A DNA stretch of 64,000 nucleotides from Chitinophaga skermanii (GTDB lineage Bacteria; Bacteroidota; Bacteroidia; Chitinophagales; Chitinophagaceae). The stretch is taken from assembly GCF_003259335.1 (NCBI RefSeq), contig NZ_QLLL01000004.1:139689-203688 (forward strand), given 5' to 3'. A program made the translations under genes and the position numbers. Below the pieces are notes generated by a model. It was not told where the DNA came from and ran no database searches. It saw nothing but the letters and a program-made list of their open reading frames with translations. How positions within the stretch are numbered: position 1 is the stretch's first letter; every line of letters starts with the position of its first letter. Below, piece by piece: positions 8,862 through 17,169 of the stretch.

Positions 8862-10145
8862 ATGAAACGTATTCAAATCTTGCAAACCCTTGTTGTTGTT
8901 GCTGTTTGTAGTGTGATGGTGTCGTGTAAATCGAAACCGGCAACTGATCCTACGTATACAACGAAATTAACCTTCGGGCCTGGTGAAGAACAAAAGATCA
9001 ACGAAGCTTTTCTTTCTTTGAAAGATAGTAGTGTTGTGTACTTGAAGGAAGGCCTTTATCGTTTCGATAACCTCAGTATCGCGCAATTAAAACATATTAA
9101 AATCCAAGGCGCGGGTAAAGACAAAACTATATTCGATTTCTCCAGTCAAACCCAAGGGGGCGAAGGATTACGGGTAACGAATTTAAAAGACTTCAACATA
9201 AACGGTATTACTTTGCGCGATGCAAAGGGCGATTTGTTGAAGATCAATAAAAGTGAAGATATTGTTATTGCCGATGTAAGTACCACTTGGAAAACGGCTG
9301 ATTCATCTAATGGTGGTTATGGTATTTACCCTGTGATGTGTAAGAATGTGGTAATTGAAAATTGCTATGCTGAAGGTGCCAGTGATGCAGGCATTTACGT
9401 GGGCCAAACAGTAGGTGCCATTGTACGTAGATCGAAAGCCTATAGGAATGTAGCCGGTTGCGAGATTGAGAATACGAGCCAAGCAGAAGTGTACGACAAC
9501 GAGTTTTGGGGTAATACAGCAGGTTTCTTAGTATTCGATTTACCGGGATTATCGCAACGTGGAGGCCATGTAAAAGCATACAATAACCATATACACGATA
9601 ACAACGAGCGCAACTTTGCGAAAGCGGGTAGCTTCGGCACTGCTACAGGCGTTGGTAACGCGGCACCGGGTAGTGGAGTGATTATTCTATCTACTTCTGA
9701 TGTGGCGATTTATAAAAATAAAATCATCAATAACAACGGTAGCTCTATTACCATTGCATCGGGGTTCTTTGTTGATCCTACTTCGGGTGATAAAATCAAT
9801 GATCAGTACTTCCCGATTTCTCGGAATATTTCGATCTATGAAAATGAAATGAAAATGGATACGGCCTTCCCGAAACCTATATACGAGCATCGTACAGGGC
9901 AGGTAATTGTAGCCATAGAACAAGCTTTGAATGCGATGGATCCTGCTAGGAAAAATGCCCGTATTCCGCATATTTTGTACGATGGTATTTCTACTAATAT
10001 GCTCACCATGCAGAAGGGCATCAATCCAGATTCAATCTGTATTCGTCAAACCGAAAGTAACTTATTTGTAAACGCCGACGCTATGCGTATTGGCACTAAA
10101 GGATGGGCTCCGAATACTGATGTGACGCCATTTACGTGTAAATAG
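8862..10145 (+). CDS. Parallel beta-helix lipoprotein (TIGR03805-like)
   Basis: 427 residues. A lipoprotein signal (VMVSCKSK, Cys at about 22) is followed by many short turns with the pattern of right-handed beta-helices: repeated NVVIENC, GAIVRRSKAYRN, AEVYDNEF, HVKAYNNHIHDNN and VAIYKNKIINNN units between about 80 and 320. Such helices often bind or cleave glycans, but no catalytic set is visible. The family I recall as TIGR03805 is described as a secreted beta-helix protein of unknown function that occurs as a pair with exactly the cytochrome-like family found next door. The gap to that gene is only 5 bases, so the two are surely co-translated. Confidence 0.85.
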   Translation: MKRIQILQTLVVVAVCSVMVSCKSKPATDPTYTTKLTFGPGEEQKINEAFLSLKDSSVVYLKEGLYRFDNLSIAQLKHIKIQGAGKDKTIFDFSSQTQGGEGLRVTNLKDFNINGITLRDAKGDLLKINKSEDIVIADVSTTWKTADSSNGGYGIYPVMCKNVVIENCYAEGASDAGIYVGQTVGAIVRRSKAYRNVAGCEIENTSQAEVYDNEFWGNTAGFLVFDLPGLSQRGGHVKAYNNHIHDNNERNFAKAGSFGTATGVGNAAPGSGVIILSTSDVAIYKNKIINNNGSSITIASGFFVDPTSGDKINDQYFPISRNISIYENEMKMDTAFPKPIYEHRTGQVIVAIEQALNAMDPARKNARIPHILYDGISTNMLTMQKGINPDSICIRQTESNLFVNADAMRIGTKGWAPNTDVTPFTCK

Positions 10146-10150
10146 ATATT

Positions 10151-11194
10151 ATGAAGAAAAGACAGCATTTAATCATGTTGATGCTTGTTGTAGGTATGGC
10201 AGCTATTACCTGTGTTCAAGCCTGCCAGCAGCAAGTTAGCCAATTAGGACCATTTGAATTTCTTGATAAATTATCGAGTTACGGGTTTTTTGTTGGAGAA
10301 ACGAAGAACTTACAACCCGCTGCCCGCGTATTGCATTACACTTTGAACACCCCGTTGTTCACCGATTACGCTTTGAAGGACAGGTTCATTGTGGTGCCGG
10401 CGAATAAGGAAATGCAATACAAAGACAGCGGCGTGCTCGATTTTCCAGATTCTACCTTCATCATTAAAAACTTCGCCTACCGTAACGAGGCAGGGGCAAA
10501 GGTGATGATTGAAACCCGCTTATTATTTAAAGATCCACAGTCGCACGAATGGAAAGTGATGAACTACATTTGGGATGACAAGCAATCAGACGCAACAAAG
10601 CTAATTGTTGGTAAAAAGGTGCCAATAAAATTCCTCGACGACGATAATCAACTTCAGCAAACGGTTTACCAAGTACCGAATACGAATGATTGTAAACGTT
10701 GTCATATCAACAATAGCGATATTCAACCCATTGGGCCTAAAGTTCGGAACATGCATATAGGCGACCAGTTGAGAAAATGGGCTACAGCTGGGTATCTAAA
10801 AGGATTGCCTGCGGAAGAACAAATTCCAACATTGCCTAACTGGCAAGATTCGGCTAAGTATACTTTGGCAGAAAGAGCCAGGGCGTATTTGGATGTAAAC
10901 TGCGCTCATTGTCATACCCAAACGGGCGATGCCTTTAACACGGGTTTATTCCTGGAATACGATCAACATGATAAGAATAAATTAGGCTTTATGAAGAACC
11001 CTGTTTCGGCTGGAGCAGGAGCGGGTGGAATGGATTTTGATATTGTGCCGGGTCATGCACACCAGTCGATTTTAGCCTACCGAATGAATAGTGTGGAACC
11101 GGGAACAGCCATGCCTGAATTGGCGCGAACGGTGATACATAAAGAGGGGGTACAGTTGATTGTGGAATGGATTAATTCGTTACCTAAGCAATAG
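10151..11194 (+). CDS. Diheme c-type cytochrome lipoprotein (SO2930/HNE_0200-like)
   Basis: 347 residues with a lipoprotein signal (about 1-25, Cys in VQACQ). Two heme c attachment motifs are present: CKRCH at 181-185 and CAHCH at 251-255. An N-terminal ~170-residue domain of beta character precedes them. The size, motif positions and partner match the family known as SO2930-type or TIGR03806. It is expected in the periplasm or on an outer-membrane lipid anchor, passing electrons. What it oxidises or reduces is not known; the beta-helix protein and receptor upstream are its likely partners. A long palindromic terminator follows at once. Confidence 0.88.
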   Translation: MKKRQHLIMLMLVVGMAAITCVQACQQQVSQLGPFEFLDKLSSYGFFVGETKNLQPAARVLHYTLNTPLFTDYALKDRFIVVPANKEMQYKDSGVLDFPDSTFIIKNFAYRNEAGAKVMIETRLLFKDPQSHEWKVMNYIWDDKQSDATKLIVGKKVPIKFLDDDNQLQQTVYQVPNTNDCKRCHINNSDIQPIGPKVRNMHIGDQLRKWATAGYLKGLPAEEQIPTLPNWQDSAKYTLAERARAYLDVNCAHCHTQTGDAFNTGLFLEYDQHDKNKLGFMKNPVSAGAGAGGMDFDIVPGHAHQSILAYRMNSVEPGTAMPELARTVIHKEGVQLIVEWINSLPKQ

Positions 11195-11206
11195 TTGATA
11201 TATCAA
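11195..11206. repeat. TTGATATATCAA palindrome after a stop codon
   Basis: A perfect 12-bp palindrome that begins on the base after the cytochrome TAG. The same 12-mer recurs at 39611-39622 and 50489-50500, each time at the 3' end of a gene. Confidence 0.65.
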
Positions 11207-11237
11207 AAAAGGCGCGGAGTCCGCGCCTTTTTTGATA
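11201..11237. terminator. Bidirectional terminator between converging genes
   Basis: A perfect 17-bp stem (11201-11217 with 11221-11237) with GC-rich core ggcgcgg and A/T flanks that give a T run on both strands. It ends directly against the stop codon of the acetyltransferase on the other strand. Confidence 0.9.
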
Positions 11238-11747
11238 TTATAAAGTTCTTTCAAACAACATTAATACTTCATCATCTCCCGGCAACATTAAATGCTTTAC
11301 GAATTGTAAACCCAAGCGTTCGAGTAATGCAATAGAACGTTTGTTGTAAGGCACTGTAATACCTTGTACAGTGGTGATGTTGTACGTGTTTTTCGCTACA
11401 TCTAATAGTTGGCTAGCTGCTTCAAATGCATATCCTTTCCCGGCATAGCCAGGTAGGAAAGCGAAGCCCACATCAACATGATCGAGGCCATCGCGTTTGA
11501 ATATTCCGCATGTACCAATGAGTTGGCCTGTTTCTTTCAGTTCCACACCAAAATTACCAAAGCCATTTTGATCGTAATGAGGCATGTAGGTTGTTTGGAT
11601 GTATGCCCGTGCATGGTCGACCGTGTGAATCTTACGATCACCAATGTATTTCTTCCAATCTTCCATATTCAAAAGGGCAAAAATAAAGTCGGCATCACTG
11701 GGTGTAAGATACCGTAAAGTTAAACGTGGTGTTTCGATGGTTTGCAT
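11238..11747 (-). CDS. GNAT-family N-acetyltransferase (RimJ/RimL-like)
   Basis: About 169 residues starting MQTIETPRLTLRYLTPSDAD, the usual opening of RimJ/RimL-type GNAT enzymes (ETxRLxLR). The acetyl-CoA binding stretch is around LPGYAGKGYAFEA, followed by ITVPYNKRSIALLERLG, the classic N-x-x-S-I-x-L-L-E-K/R-L-G motif. It transfers acetyl from acetyl-CoA to an amine; the acceptor may be a ribosomal protein N-terminus or a small molecule. I start at 11747 rather than the longer open frame because the conserved opening begins at this Met. Confidence 0.9.
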   Translation of the reverse strand: MQTIETPRLTLRYLTPSDADFIFALLNMEDWKKYIGDRKIHTVDHARAYIQTTYMPHYDQNGFGNFGVELKETGQLIGTCGIFKRDGLDHVDVGFAFLPGYAGKGYAFEAASQLLDVAKNTYNITTVQGITVPYNKRSIALLERLGLQFVKHLMLPGDDEVLMLFERTL

Positions 11748-11800
11748 AGAACAATTTATAAAAAAGTGTTCGTGCAGCAAAAAAAATTCTATATTTCAAT

Positions 11801-12766
11801 ATGAACACGCGCATTTTTGAAAACCTATTTGACGAAGGCCTTGTTTCGCAGGAATCCATGAACAAAATAAGAGCGGCGGAAACGTCGAAATTATTCCCTG
11901 TTGCATGGGAGTTGCGTACAATTCTATACTTGGGGGTATTGTTGTTAAGCTCTGGGTTGGGTATTCTCATCTATAAACATATTGATACCATTGGCCACAT
12001 GGCCATAATAGCCCTTATTGCTGCTATTTCCTTGGGATGTTTTATCTACGCAGCTAAAAAGAAACCTGCCTTTACTTGGCAAAAGATGCGAACACCGAGT
12101 GTGTTATACGATTACTTGGTATTGTTAGGCTGCCTAACGTTTGTGAGCTTTGTTACCTACTTACAAGCACAGTATAATGTGTTTGGAACCTTGTATGGAA
12201 CGGCTACGTTTATTCCTTTAATTGTATTGACTTTTAGTGCCTATTACTTCGATCATCTTGGTGTGTTGTGTATGGCTATTACAAACTTAGCCGCTTGGAT
12301 GGGAGTGAATGTTACTCCGCGATACTTGATAACAGCTAATGATTTTAGTAGTGAACGGATTGTGTATGCCGGTTTATTACTGGGATTAATTTGTATTGGG
12401 ATGAGTTGGTTGTCGAAACATAAACAATGGAAAGCGCACTTTGAATTTACTTATATGAACTTCGGGGTACATGTGTTGTATGTGAGTATGATTGCTGCAC
12501 ATTTTACATTGTTGCGATGGCCGTTTTTTGGATGGGTATTGATGATGGGGGCAGTTAGCTACTTGTTATACCGTTTTTTCCCAGTTGTACGGAACTCGGC
12601 GTATTTCCTCGTTGTGATGGCATTGTATATCTATGTACAACTCATCATCATTATAACAGAAACCAACATCGGTGATATTGGCGGGTACTTGTTTATATGC
12701 TTATTATTAACAGGCCTGTTGATCTATGCATTAGTAACCATTAACCGCAAAATGAAGAAGAAATGA
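11801..12766 (+). CDS. DUF2157-family integral membrane protein
   Basis: 321 residues. A short soluble head (about 1-40; FDEGLVSQESMNKI, the dimer-like helix typical of DUF2157) is followed by about nine hydrophobic segments and a short basic tail. It overlaps the next gene by four bases (ATGA), so the two are translationally coupled. The function of the family is unknown; such pairs are common in Bacteroidota. The start at 11801 leaves a 54-base divergent spacer to the acetyltransferase. Confidence 0.85.
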   Translation: MNTRIFENLFDEGLVSQESMNKIRAAETSKLFPVAWELRTILYLGVLLLSSGLGILIYKHIDTIGHMAIIALIAAISLGCFIYAAKKKPAFTWQKMRTPSVLYDYLVLLGCLTFVSFVTYLQAQYNVFGTLYGTATFIPLIVLTFSAYYFDHLGVLCMAITNLAAWMGVNVTPRYLITANDFSSERIVYAGLLLGLICIGMSWLSKHKQWKAHFEFTYMNFGVHVLYVSMIAAHFTLLRWPFFGWVLMMGAVSYLLYRFFPVVRNSAYFLVVMALYIYVQLIIIITETNIGDIGGYLFICLLLTGLLIYALVTINRKMKKK

Positions 12767-13920
12767 TAGCTTATAATAAAGAACAGTTGGATAATTTCAT
12801 GATCCAAGAAGCAGCGGAAGCGGTGAAAGAAAAAGGATTGATTTCACAAGAAGAATGGGAAGCGATACAGGCAAAACATCCTGTAAAATTATATACGCCT
12901 AATATTTTTGTGCGGATTGGGTTGGCCTTGGCGGTAATTATAGGTGCTTTATTAGTGAATGGGTTGTTTCTTTTAATGGGTACCGATTTATTAAGAGCAG
13001 CTAGTTCAGTTGCCGGGATAGAGTTCTTTCTCGGTATAGTTTGCTATTTTCTGTTGGAATTATATACACATGCTAAGCCACATTATTTTAGTGGGATTGA
13101 TGATGGGTTGATTATAGTTACTGGAGGCATGATGATAACAGGCTTTATTTTAATGGAAATGAATCCTACAGGGGTTACTTTTCTAACGATGTTCATGTCG
13201 ATTATCTTTTTTGTAAGATTCCCTTTGCGCTGGTTAGGGGTATTTACTTATGGATCGATTTTGGCATTTGTATTTGCCTTTTTAGTGAATGTAATACCGG
13301 CTCCAGCCTTGGTATTATCGATCGTTATTTTCATACTTTCCCTTGCTACATTTATGCTCACTAGGAAGGTGATTACACAATATCGTTTCCGGTACTACAG
13401 TGAGCCAATTAGCTGGGTATCTTACGCGGCATTGTTATCCTTATACGCCAGTGTTAATTATTTCGTGGTACGTGAAATAGGAGGTAACATGATGGCATTA
13501 GAACCTGGAGAAGCATTACCGCTAGGTTGGTTCTTTTGGATTACCACCTGCGTGGTGCCTTTAATTTACATTTACCTGGGCATTACTAAGAAATCCAGGG
13601 TATGCTTAGTTACCGGGTTAACTTTGGTGGCCGCCACCGTATATACAGTACGACAATATTACTACCTATTACCAGTTGAATCCGTGATGTGTATTGCCGG
13701 GTTTGTAATGGTAGGAATAGCAGCGTTATTGCTCCGTTATTTGAAAACACCGAAGCATGGGTTTACAACATCGGAAGAACATATCGATCATAGTAAAGAG
13801 AAATCCATCTTAGAATCGCTGATTATCGCGCAAACCATGTCGGCCCCACAAACACCAACGGACACGGGTGGTTTTGGTGGAGGATCGACCATTGGCGGAG
13901 GTGCTGGTGGCGATTATTAA
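12763..13920 (+). CDS. DUF2157-like membrane protein with Gly-rich C-terminus
   Basis: 385 residues. The head (about 10-45, EKGLISQEEWEAIQAKHP) resembles that of the preceding protein, suggesting an old duplication. About ten membrane segments follow. The C-terminal ~50 residues are soluble and finish in a Gly-rich tail (GGFGGGSTIGGGAGGDY) like those of TPM-domain and other Bacteroidota membrane proteins that end in glycine/serine. Coupled to the upstream gene through a 4-base overlap; the two probably form a complex. Function unknown. Confidence 0.82.
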   Translation: MIAYNKEQLDNFMIQEAAEAVKEKGLISQEEWEAIQAKHPVKLYTPNIFVRIGLALAVIIGALLVNGLFLLMGTDLLRAASSVAGIEFFLGIVCYFLLELYTHAKPHYFSGIDDGLIIVTGGMMITGFILMEMNPTGVTFLTMFMSIIFFVRFPLRWLGVFTYGSILAFVFAFLVNVIPAPALVLSIVIFILSLATFMLTRKVITQYRFRYYSEPISWVSYAALLSLYASVNYFVVREIGGNMMALEPGEALPLGWFFWITTCVVPLIYIYLGITKKSRVCLVTGLTLVAATVYTVRQYYYLLPVESVMCIAGFVMVGIAALLLRYLKTPKHGFTTSEEHIDHSKEKSILESLIIAQTMSAPQTPTDTGGFGGGSTIGGGAGGDY

Positions 13921-13940
13921 AATATACATGAAAGCATTTG

Positions 13941-13983
13941 CAAAGGGTTGTATGTAAGCAAGCATACAACCCTTTGTATTTTA
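13941..13983. terminator. Terminator between converging genes
   Basis: A perfect 14-bp stem: caaagggttgtatg (13941-13954) with catacaaccctttg (13963-13976), then TATTTT. It serves the DUF2157 pair on + and may also stop the oxidoreductase on -. Confidence 0.85.
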
Positions 13984-13990
13984 TATCGGT

Positions 13991-14569
13991 TTAACGTCCT
14001 GCAGCTCCCAAGGCCGCCATCTTTTGCAAGCCTTTTGCTAAATACTCTTGCTGGCGATTTCGAACGGAATCGAAGACGGTTACCTTCACCGGCGAGATAC
14101 CGCAATATTGTAAAGTAGCGGTTTTTAAGGCACGGATACCTGCGTCGTGATAGAAGAAATAATTGTACCAACGAGGTGCATCCATCGTGGTAACAATACG
14201 GGCGGTTTTGCCTTTGAGATATTTATCCCAAAACAGGGAATTATCCCTGTATTTGAAAGCTTTTCCTGGTAGAAATAAACGATCGAAGAAGCCTTTCAAC
14301 AAGGCAGGCATAGTTCCCCACCATGTAGGGTATACGAATACAAGATGGTTAGCCTGCTGAATGGAATGCCAAGCAGCTTCTAAACAGGGTTCCCACGGCG
14401 TACGGGTATGATAACCATGTTCGAGGTTTAAGTTGAATTGGAGGCTGTGTAAATGTAGGATTTCGGCATCGTAGCCATTGGCCTGGGCCGCTGTGTAATA
14501 TGCGTTTGCTAATGCTTCGCAATAACTACCGGGGTGCGGGTTGCCTTGGATAATTAATATCTTTTTCAT
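13991..14569 (-). CDS. NAD(P)H-dependent oxidoreductase, flavodoxin-like fold
   Basis: About 192 residues starting MKKILIIQGNPHPGSYCEAL, the flavodoxin-fold FMN/FAD loop. FVYPTWWGTMPALLKGFFDR is the diagnostic segment of the NQO1/KefF-type quinone reductases. It should reduce quinones or other electrophiles by two electrons with NAD(P)H. The start at 14569 puts the first beta-strand at the N-terminus; ten upstream in-frame codons are rejected. The upstream neighbour in the same direction is a Crp/Fnr regulator, and an FNR-like box (14607-14620) stands 38 bases before the start codon. Confidence 0.92.
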   Translation of the reverse strand: MKKILIIQGNPHPGSYCEALANAYYTAAQANGYDAEILHLHSLQFNLNLEHGYHTRTPWEPCLEAAWHSIQQANHLVFVYPTWWGTMPALLKGFFDRLFLPGKAFKYRDNSLFWDKYLKGKTARIVTTMDAPRWYNYFFYHDAGIRALKTATLQYCGISPVKVTVFDSVRNRQQEYLAKGLQKMAALGAAGR

Positions 14570-14606
14570 TGTACCACGAAATTCATCATCCGGCAGCACA
14601 AATTTT

Positions 14607-14620
14607 TTGATCTATGTCAA
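14607..14620 (-). promoter_or_regulatory. FNR-like operator TTGATctatGTCAA
   Basis: One mismatch from the FNR box TTGATNNNNATCAA, extended by a T and an A to TTTGAT-N4-GTCAAA. It lies in the 63-base gap between the Crp/Fnr gene and the oxidoreductase, just upstream of the latter. The regulator's recognition helix carries ETLSR, the E-x-x-S-R pattern FNR uses to read TTGAT. Confidence 0.55.
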
Positions 14621-14632
14621 ATCCTCTTATGA

Positions 14633-15211
14633 TTAATATTTGGCGCGGAGGCGACTTAACGTTTCTTGTGAAATACCTAAATAGGAGGCGATATATCCCA
14701 AGGGAGCCCGTTGTAAAAGCGATGGCTGTGATTGCAGGAGTGTTTGGTAGCGTTGTTCAGCCGTTTGAAAGCGTATAGCACGTAGCTCTTTTTCTTGGTC
14801 GAGGTAATATTGGGTAATCATAAGCCTGCCTAATCTTTCGATATCATGGTGCGCATCGTAGAGCTTTTCGAGGGCAGCTAGTTCTAAGAAGAAAATATCA
14901 CTATCCTCCAATGTTTCAATGGAATAAGCAGATGGTTCCCCGGAAAGGAGGCTGGCTAGGGAACACATAATGCAATTTTCCGTGCCGAATACGGCAGTAA
15001 TATCTTTGTTATTGCGGTGGTAAAAAGAACGTAGAAGGCCTGTATGTACCATGTAAATGTATTGAGCAGGGCGGTGCTGTTGTTGTAAGATGGTTTTCTT
15101 GGGGAAGTGTTCTAAGAATAAGCATGCTTGTAATGCCGTTTGTGCGGCGGGAGAAAGGGGCGTAATGGAATTGAAATGATTTATTAAAAGCTGGATGGGC
15201 ATAAAGTGCAT
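14633..15211 (-). CDS. Crp/Fnr-family transcriptional regulator
   Basis: About 192 residues. An N-terminal cyclic-nucleotide-binding-type beta-roll (about 20-125) is followed by the long dimer helix and a compact HTH ending GISQETLSRLRAKY. The protein stops right after the recognition helix, as in many Bacteroidota Crp/Fnr members. No N-terminal cysteine cluster is seen, so it does not look like an oxygen-sensing [4Fe-4S] FNR. ETLSR fits TTGAT recognition. ATG 15211 is taken as start (15202 is an alternative); a TATCTTTG box nine bases upstream would give a nearly leaderless mRNA. Likely controls the downstream oxidoreductase. Confidence 0.9.
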   Translation of the reverse strand: MHFMPIQLLINHFNSITPLSPAAQTALQACLFLEHFPKKTILQQQHRPAQYIYMVHTGLLRSFYHRNNKDITAVFGTENCIMCSLASLLSGEPSAYSIETLEDSDIFFLELAALEKLYDAHHDIERLGRLMITQYYLDQEKELRAIRFQTAEQRYQTLLQSQPSLLQRAPLGYIASYLGISQETLSRLRAKY

Positions 15212-15220
15212 GTTTCCACA

Positions 15221-15228
15221 CAAAGATA
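15221..15228 (-). promoter_or_regulatory. -7 promoter box TATCTTTG before the Crp/Fnr gene
   Basis: An exact match on the minus strand to the Bacteroidota -7 consensus TAnnTTTG. Nine bases separate it from ATG 15211, so the leader would be only a few bases. No convincing -33 TTG at the usual distance. Confidence 0.45.
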
Positions 15229-15274
15229 AAGAACCCGCGCCGCAATCATACATAATTGAACGCGGGTAATACAA

Positions 15275-16165
15275 TTATGCAAAGCTGGCTGCATGCGTTA
15301 ATTGCATGAGCGCTTGGTAATAAGTTTCAAATCCTCCTTCATGCATACTCAAGAATAAATATGGTTCGATCATTTCCAACTCCATCAATTGAAATTGCCC
15401 GTCAACTTCTACGCCATCTACACGGGCATACAAGCAGCCTTTTGCGAATTTGGATACATAGGCATCACAAGTAGCTTTAAGGGCAGGAGAAGGCGCTATG
15501 TTCACCACTGTTCCTCCATATTGGTATTGCACCCGGAAATCGCCAGGTTTAGGTTTTTTCACAATAGCATGACTAAATACCCCATTGAAATACAACAACG
15601 AATATTCCCCGAAATGAGCGATCGTATCCATAAATGGTTGAACCATGTAGGCTTCTTTCGCCAGCATTTGAGCAAGTTGCGGTCGTAAGCCAGGAAGGTT
15701 TTCCTTTGTTAATACAATGGTTTCCTTGGCACCTGCGCTAATGCAAGGCTTTACAACTAGCTTTAGGGCGTTGTATTGCTCGAATAATTGATCCCAGTTT
15801 ACAGGTGTATGAGGTTCGATAAAGGTGCTGGGAATAATGGGTAAACCAGCAGCTTCAATCTCTTGCAAGTAATGCTTATCTGCATTCCATAGCACGGTAT
15901 TATAAGGGTTAAGGAGGCGAATGTTTTTAGCATCTAAGTCGGCTAACCATGCTTTGAAAGTATCAATTTGTTCGTGGTAATCCCAAGGCGATTTCAGCAG
16001 TACAACGTCGTATTGCTCCCATTGCACGGTGGGATCATTCCAAACTTCACGTGTAATATCCAGTTCTTTATGTTGTAAGAATTGTAGTAAGTTATTGTCT
16101 TCATCGGGCATGGAAGCGGCGGAATACACTTCCTTCACATAGTAGCATACATAAGCAAATTTCAT
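15275..16165 (-). CDS. ATP-grasp domain protein (RimK/DcsG-like ligase)
   Basis: 296 residues. VVKPCISAGAKETI (ATP-binding lysine and loop), MVQPFM, then VEVDGQFQLMELEMIEP with paired acidic metal ligands are the ordered motifs of ATP-grasp ligases. The closing ELEMIEPYLFL is close to the family that includes prokaryotic glutathione-synthetase-like and DcsG enzymes. It probably joins a carboxylate to an amine through an acyl phosphate; the substrates are unknown. It stands alone on the strand with a TACATTTG box at 16189-16196. It could be a peptide- or amino-acid-ligase of secondary metabolism, but no other biosynthetic genes adjoin. Confidence 0.82.
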   Translation of the reverse strand: MKFAYVCYYVKEVYSAASMPDEDNNLLQFLQHKELDITREVWNDPTVQWEQYDVVLLKSPWDYHEQIDTFKAWLADLDAKNIRLLNPYNTVLWNADKHYLQEIEAAGLPIIPSTFIEPHTPVNWDQLFEQYNALKLVVKPCISAGAKETIVLTKENLPGLRPQLAQMLAKEAYMVQPFMDTIAHFGEYSLLYFNGVFSHAIVKKPKPGDFRVQYQYGGTVVNIAPSPALKATCDAYVSKFAKGCLYARVDGVEVDGQFQLMELEMIEPYLFLSMHEGGFETYYQALMQLTHAASFA

Positions 16166-16188
16166 AGCCTGTCGGTTTAATTGTGGCT

Positions 16189-16196
16189 CAAATGTA
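16189..16196 (-). promoter_or_regulatory. -7 promoter box TACATTTG before the ATP-grasp gene
   Basis: An exact TAnnTTTG on the minus strand, 23 bases before ATG 16165. No clear -33 element. Confidence 0.4.
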
Positions 16197-16248
16197 ACGG
16201 GATATTGGCATTGTAAAAAGAGCCATTATCTAGTAAAATTAGGTTCCA

Positions 16249-17169
16249 TTATCGACCGGCTTCCTGTTGATCCCAATGCTGAAGAATGGTTAAGCGGGTA
16301 AAAACATCCATATCCACTGGTCCTGTACAAAGCATGGCTATTTGTGGGAAAAGGTAATCGTATGTGGTTGTTTGCGTAATATCTTCCATGTGGGAATGCG
16401 TGTCTTTATAAGGATCATACGTTTGGAAATACTTGACTAATGTGCTGTTGAAATAGGAAGGATGCACTATTTGGGTAAAAACTTCCACTTTCGTTTCAAC
16501 ATTTTCAATGGTATGCAATTGACCTAGCTGGTATTCAATCTTCATTAAATGTGTGCGCCAAACAATTGTATAAATAAGGGCTATTAATAGCAACGAACCG
16601 AAACCTAAGCAGCCAGCTTTCCACTTATAAGTAGGCAAGCTCGATATGAAGAGCAAACCATTCGCCATCAACATAGCCCCTAAAGGAAATAACAATAAGA
16701 GGAACCAAAATAACCCAGCAATACCATTGTGCGAAAAGTAAATTAATAATACAAAATAGTAGATGTTTATAAATAAACTAATGCCTGCTATGAAGAATAC
16801 TACCCAGTGATCACGTTGATAGTAAGTGCAAATGGTAGTTACGATAATACTCGCTTCCAACAAGCAGAATAATGGTAAAGATGGTGAAAGGAAATAGGGA
16901 ATGCACAGGTTTAAAATAAACATTGCATTCATCGATGTGCCCGCCCAGCAATATACAGCTGGCATCATAACCCCAGCACCTTTCTCCCATACTTGGAAGA
17001 ATAAGTAAACAAACATACAAAAGAGGATCAATATACCCACTAAACTGAGGGCTAATAAAGGCGTATTCAATTCCTTGCTATACGTTGGTTTGAATACAAG
17101 TTGGGATAAGTATCCAAAGAAGGAAATGATATAAAATACTAGGTTAATGATAAATGTACGTGGTTTCAT
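16249..17169 (-). CDS. Hypothetical multi-pass membrane protein (paralogue B)
   Basis: 306 residues with about seven hydrophobic segments in the first 210, then a soluble tail. The tail (IENVETKVEVFTQIVHPSYF...) parallels that of the upstream neighbour (IENIHTNLPTTMVAQERAEI...VYPSLI), and both end with a short LxxWxQQ-containing stretch, so the two are diverged duplicates. It overlaps the upstream gene by four bases (ATGA), showing translational coupling. Not a family I recognise. Confidence 0.75.
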   Translation of the reverse strand: MKPRTFIINLVFYIISFFGYLSQLVFKPTYSKELNTPLLALSLVGILILFCMFVYLFFQVWEKGAGVMMPAVYCWAGTSMNAMFILNLCIPYFLSPSLPLFCLLEASIIVTTICTYYQRDHWVVFFIAGISLFINIYYFVLLIYFSHNGIAGLFWFLLLLFPLGAMLMANGLLFISSLPTYKWKAGCLGFGSLLLIALIYTIVWRTHLMKIEYQLGQLHTIENVETKVEVFTQIVHPSYFNSTLVKYFQTYDPYKDTHSHMEDITQTTTYDYLFPQIAMLCTGPVDMDVFTRLTILQHWDQQEAGR

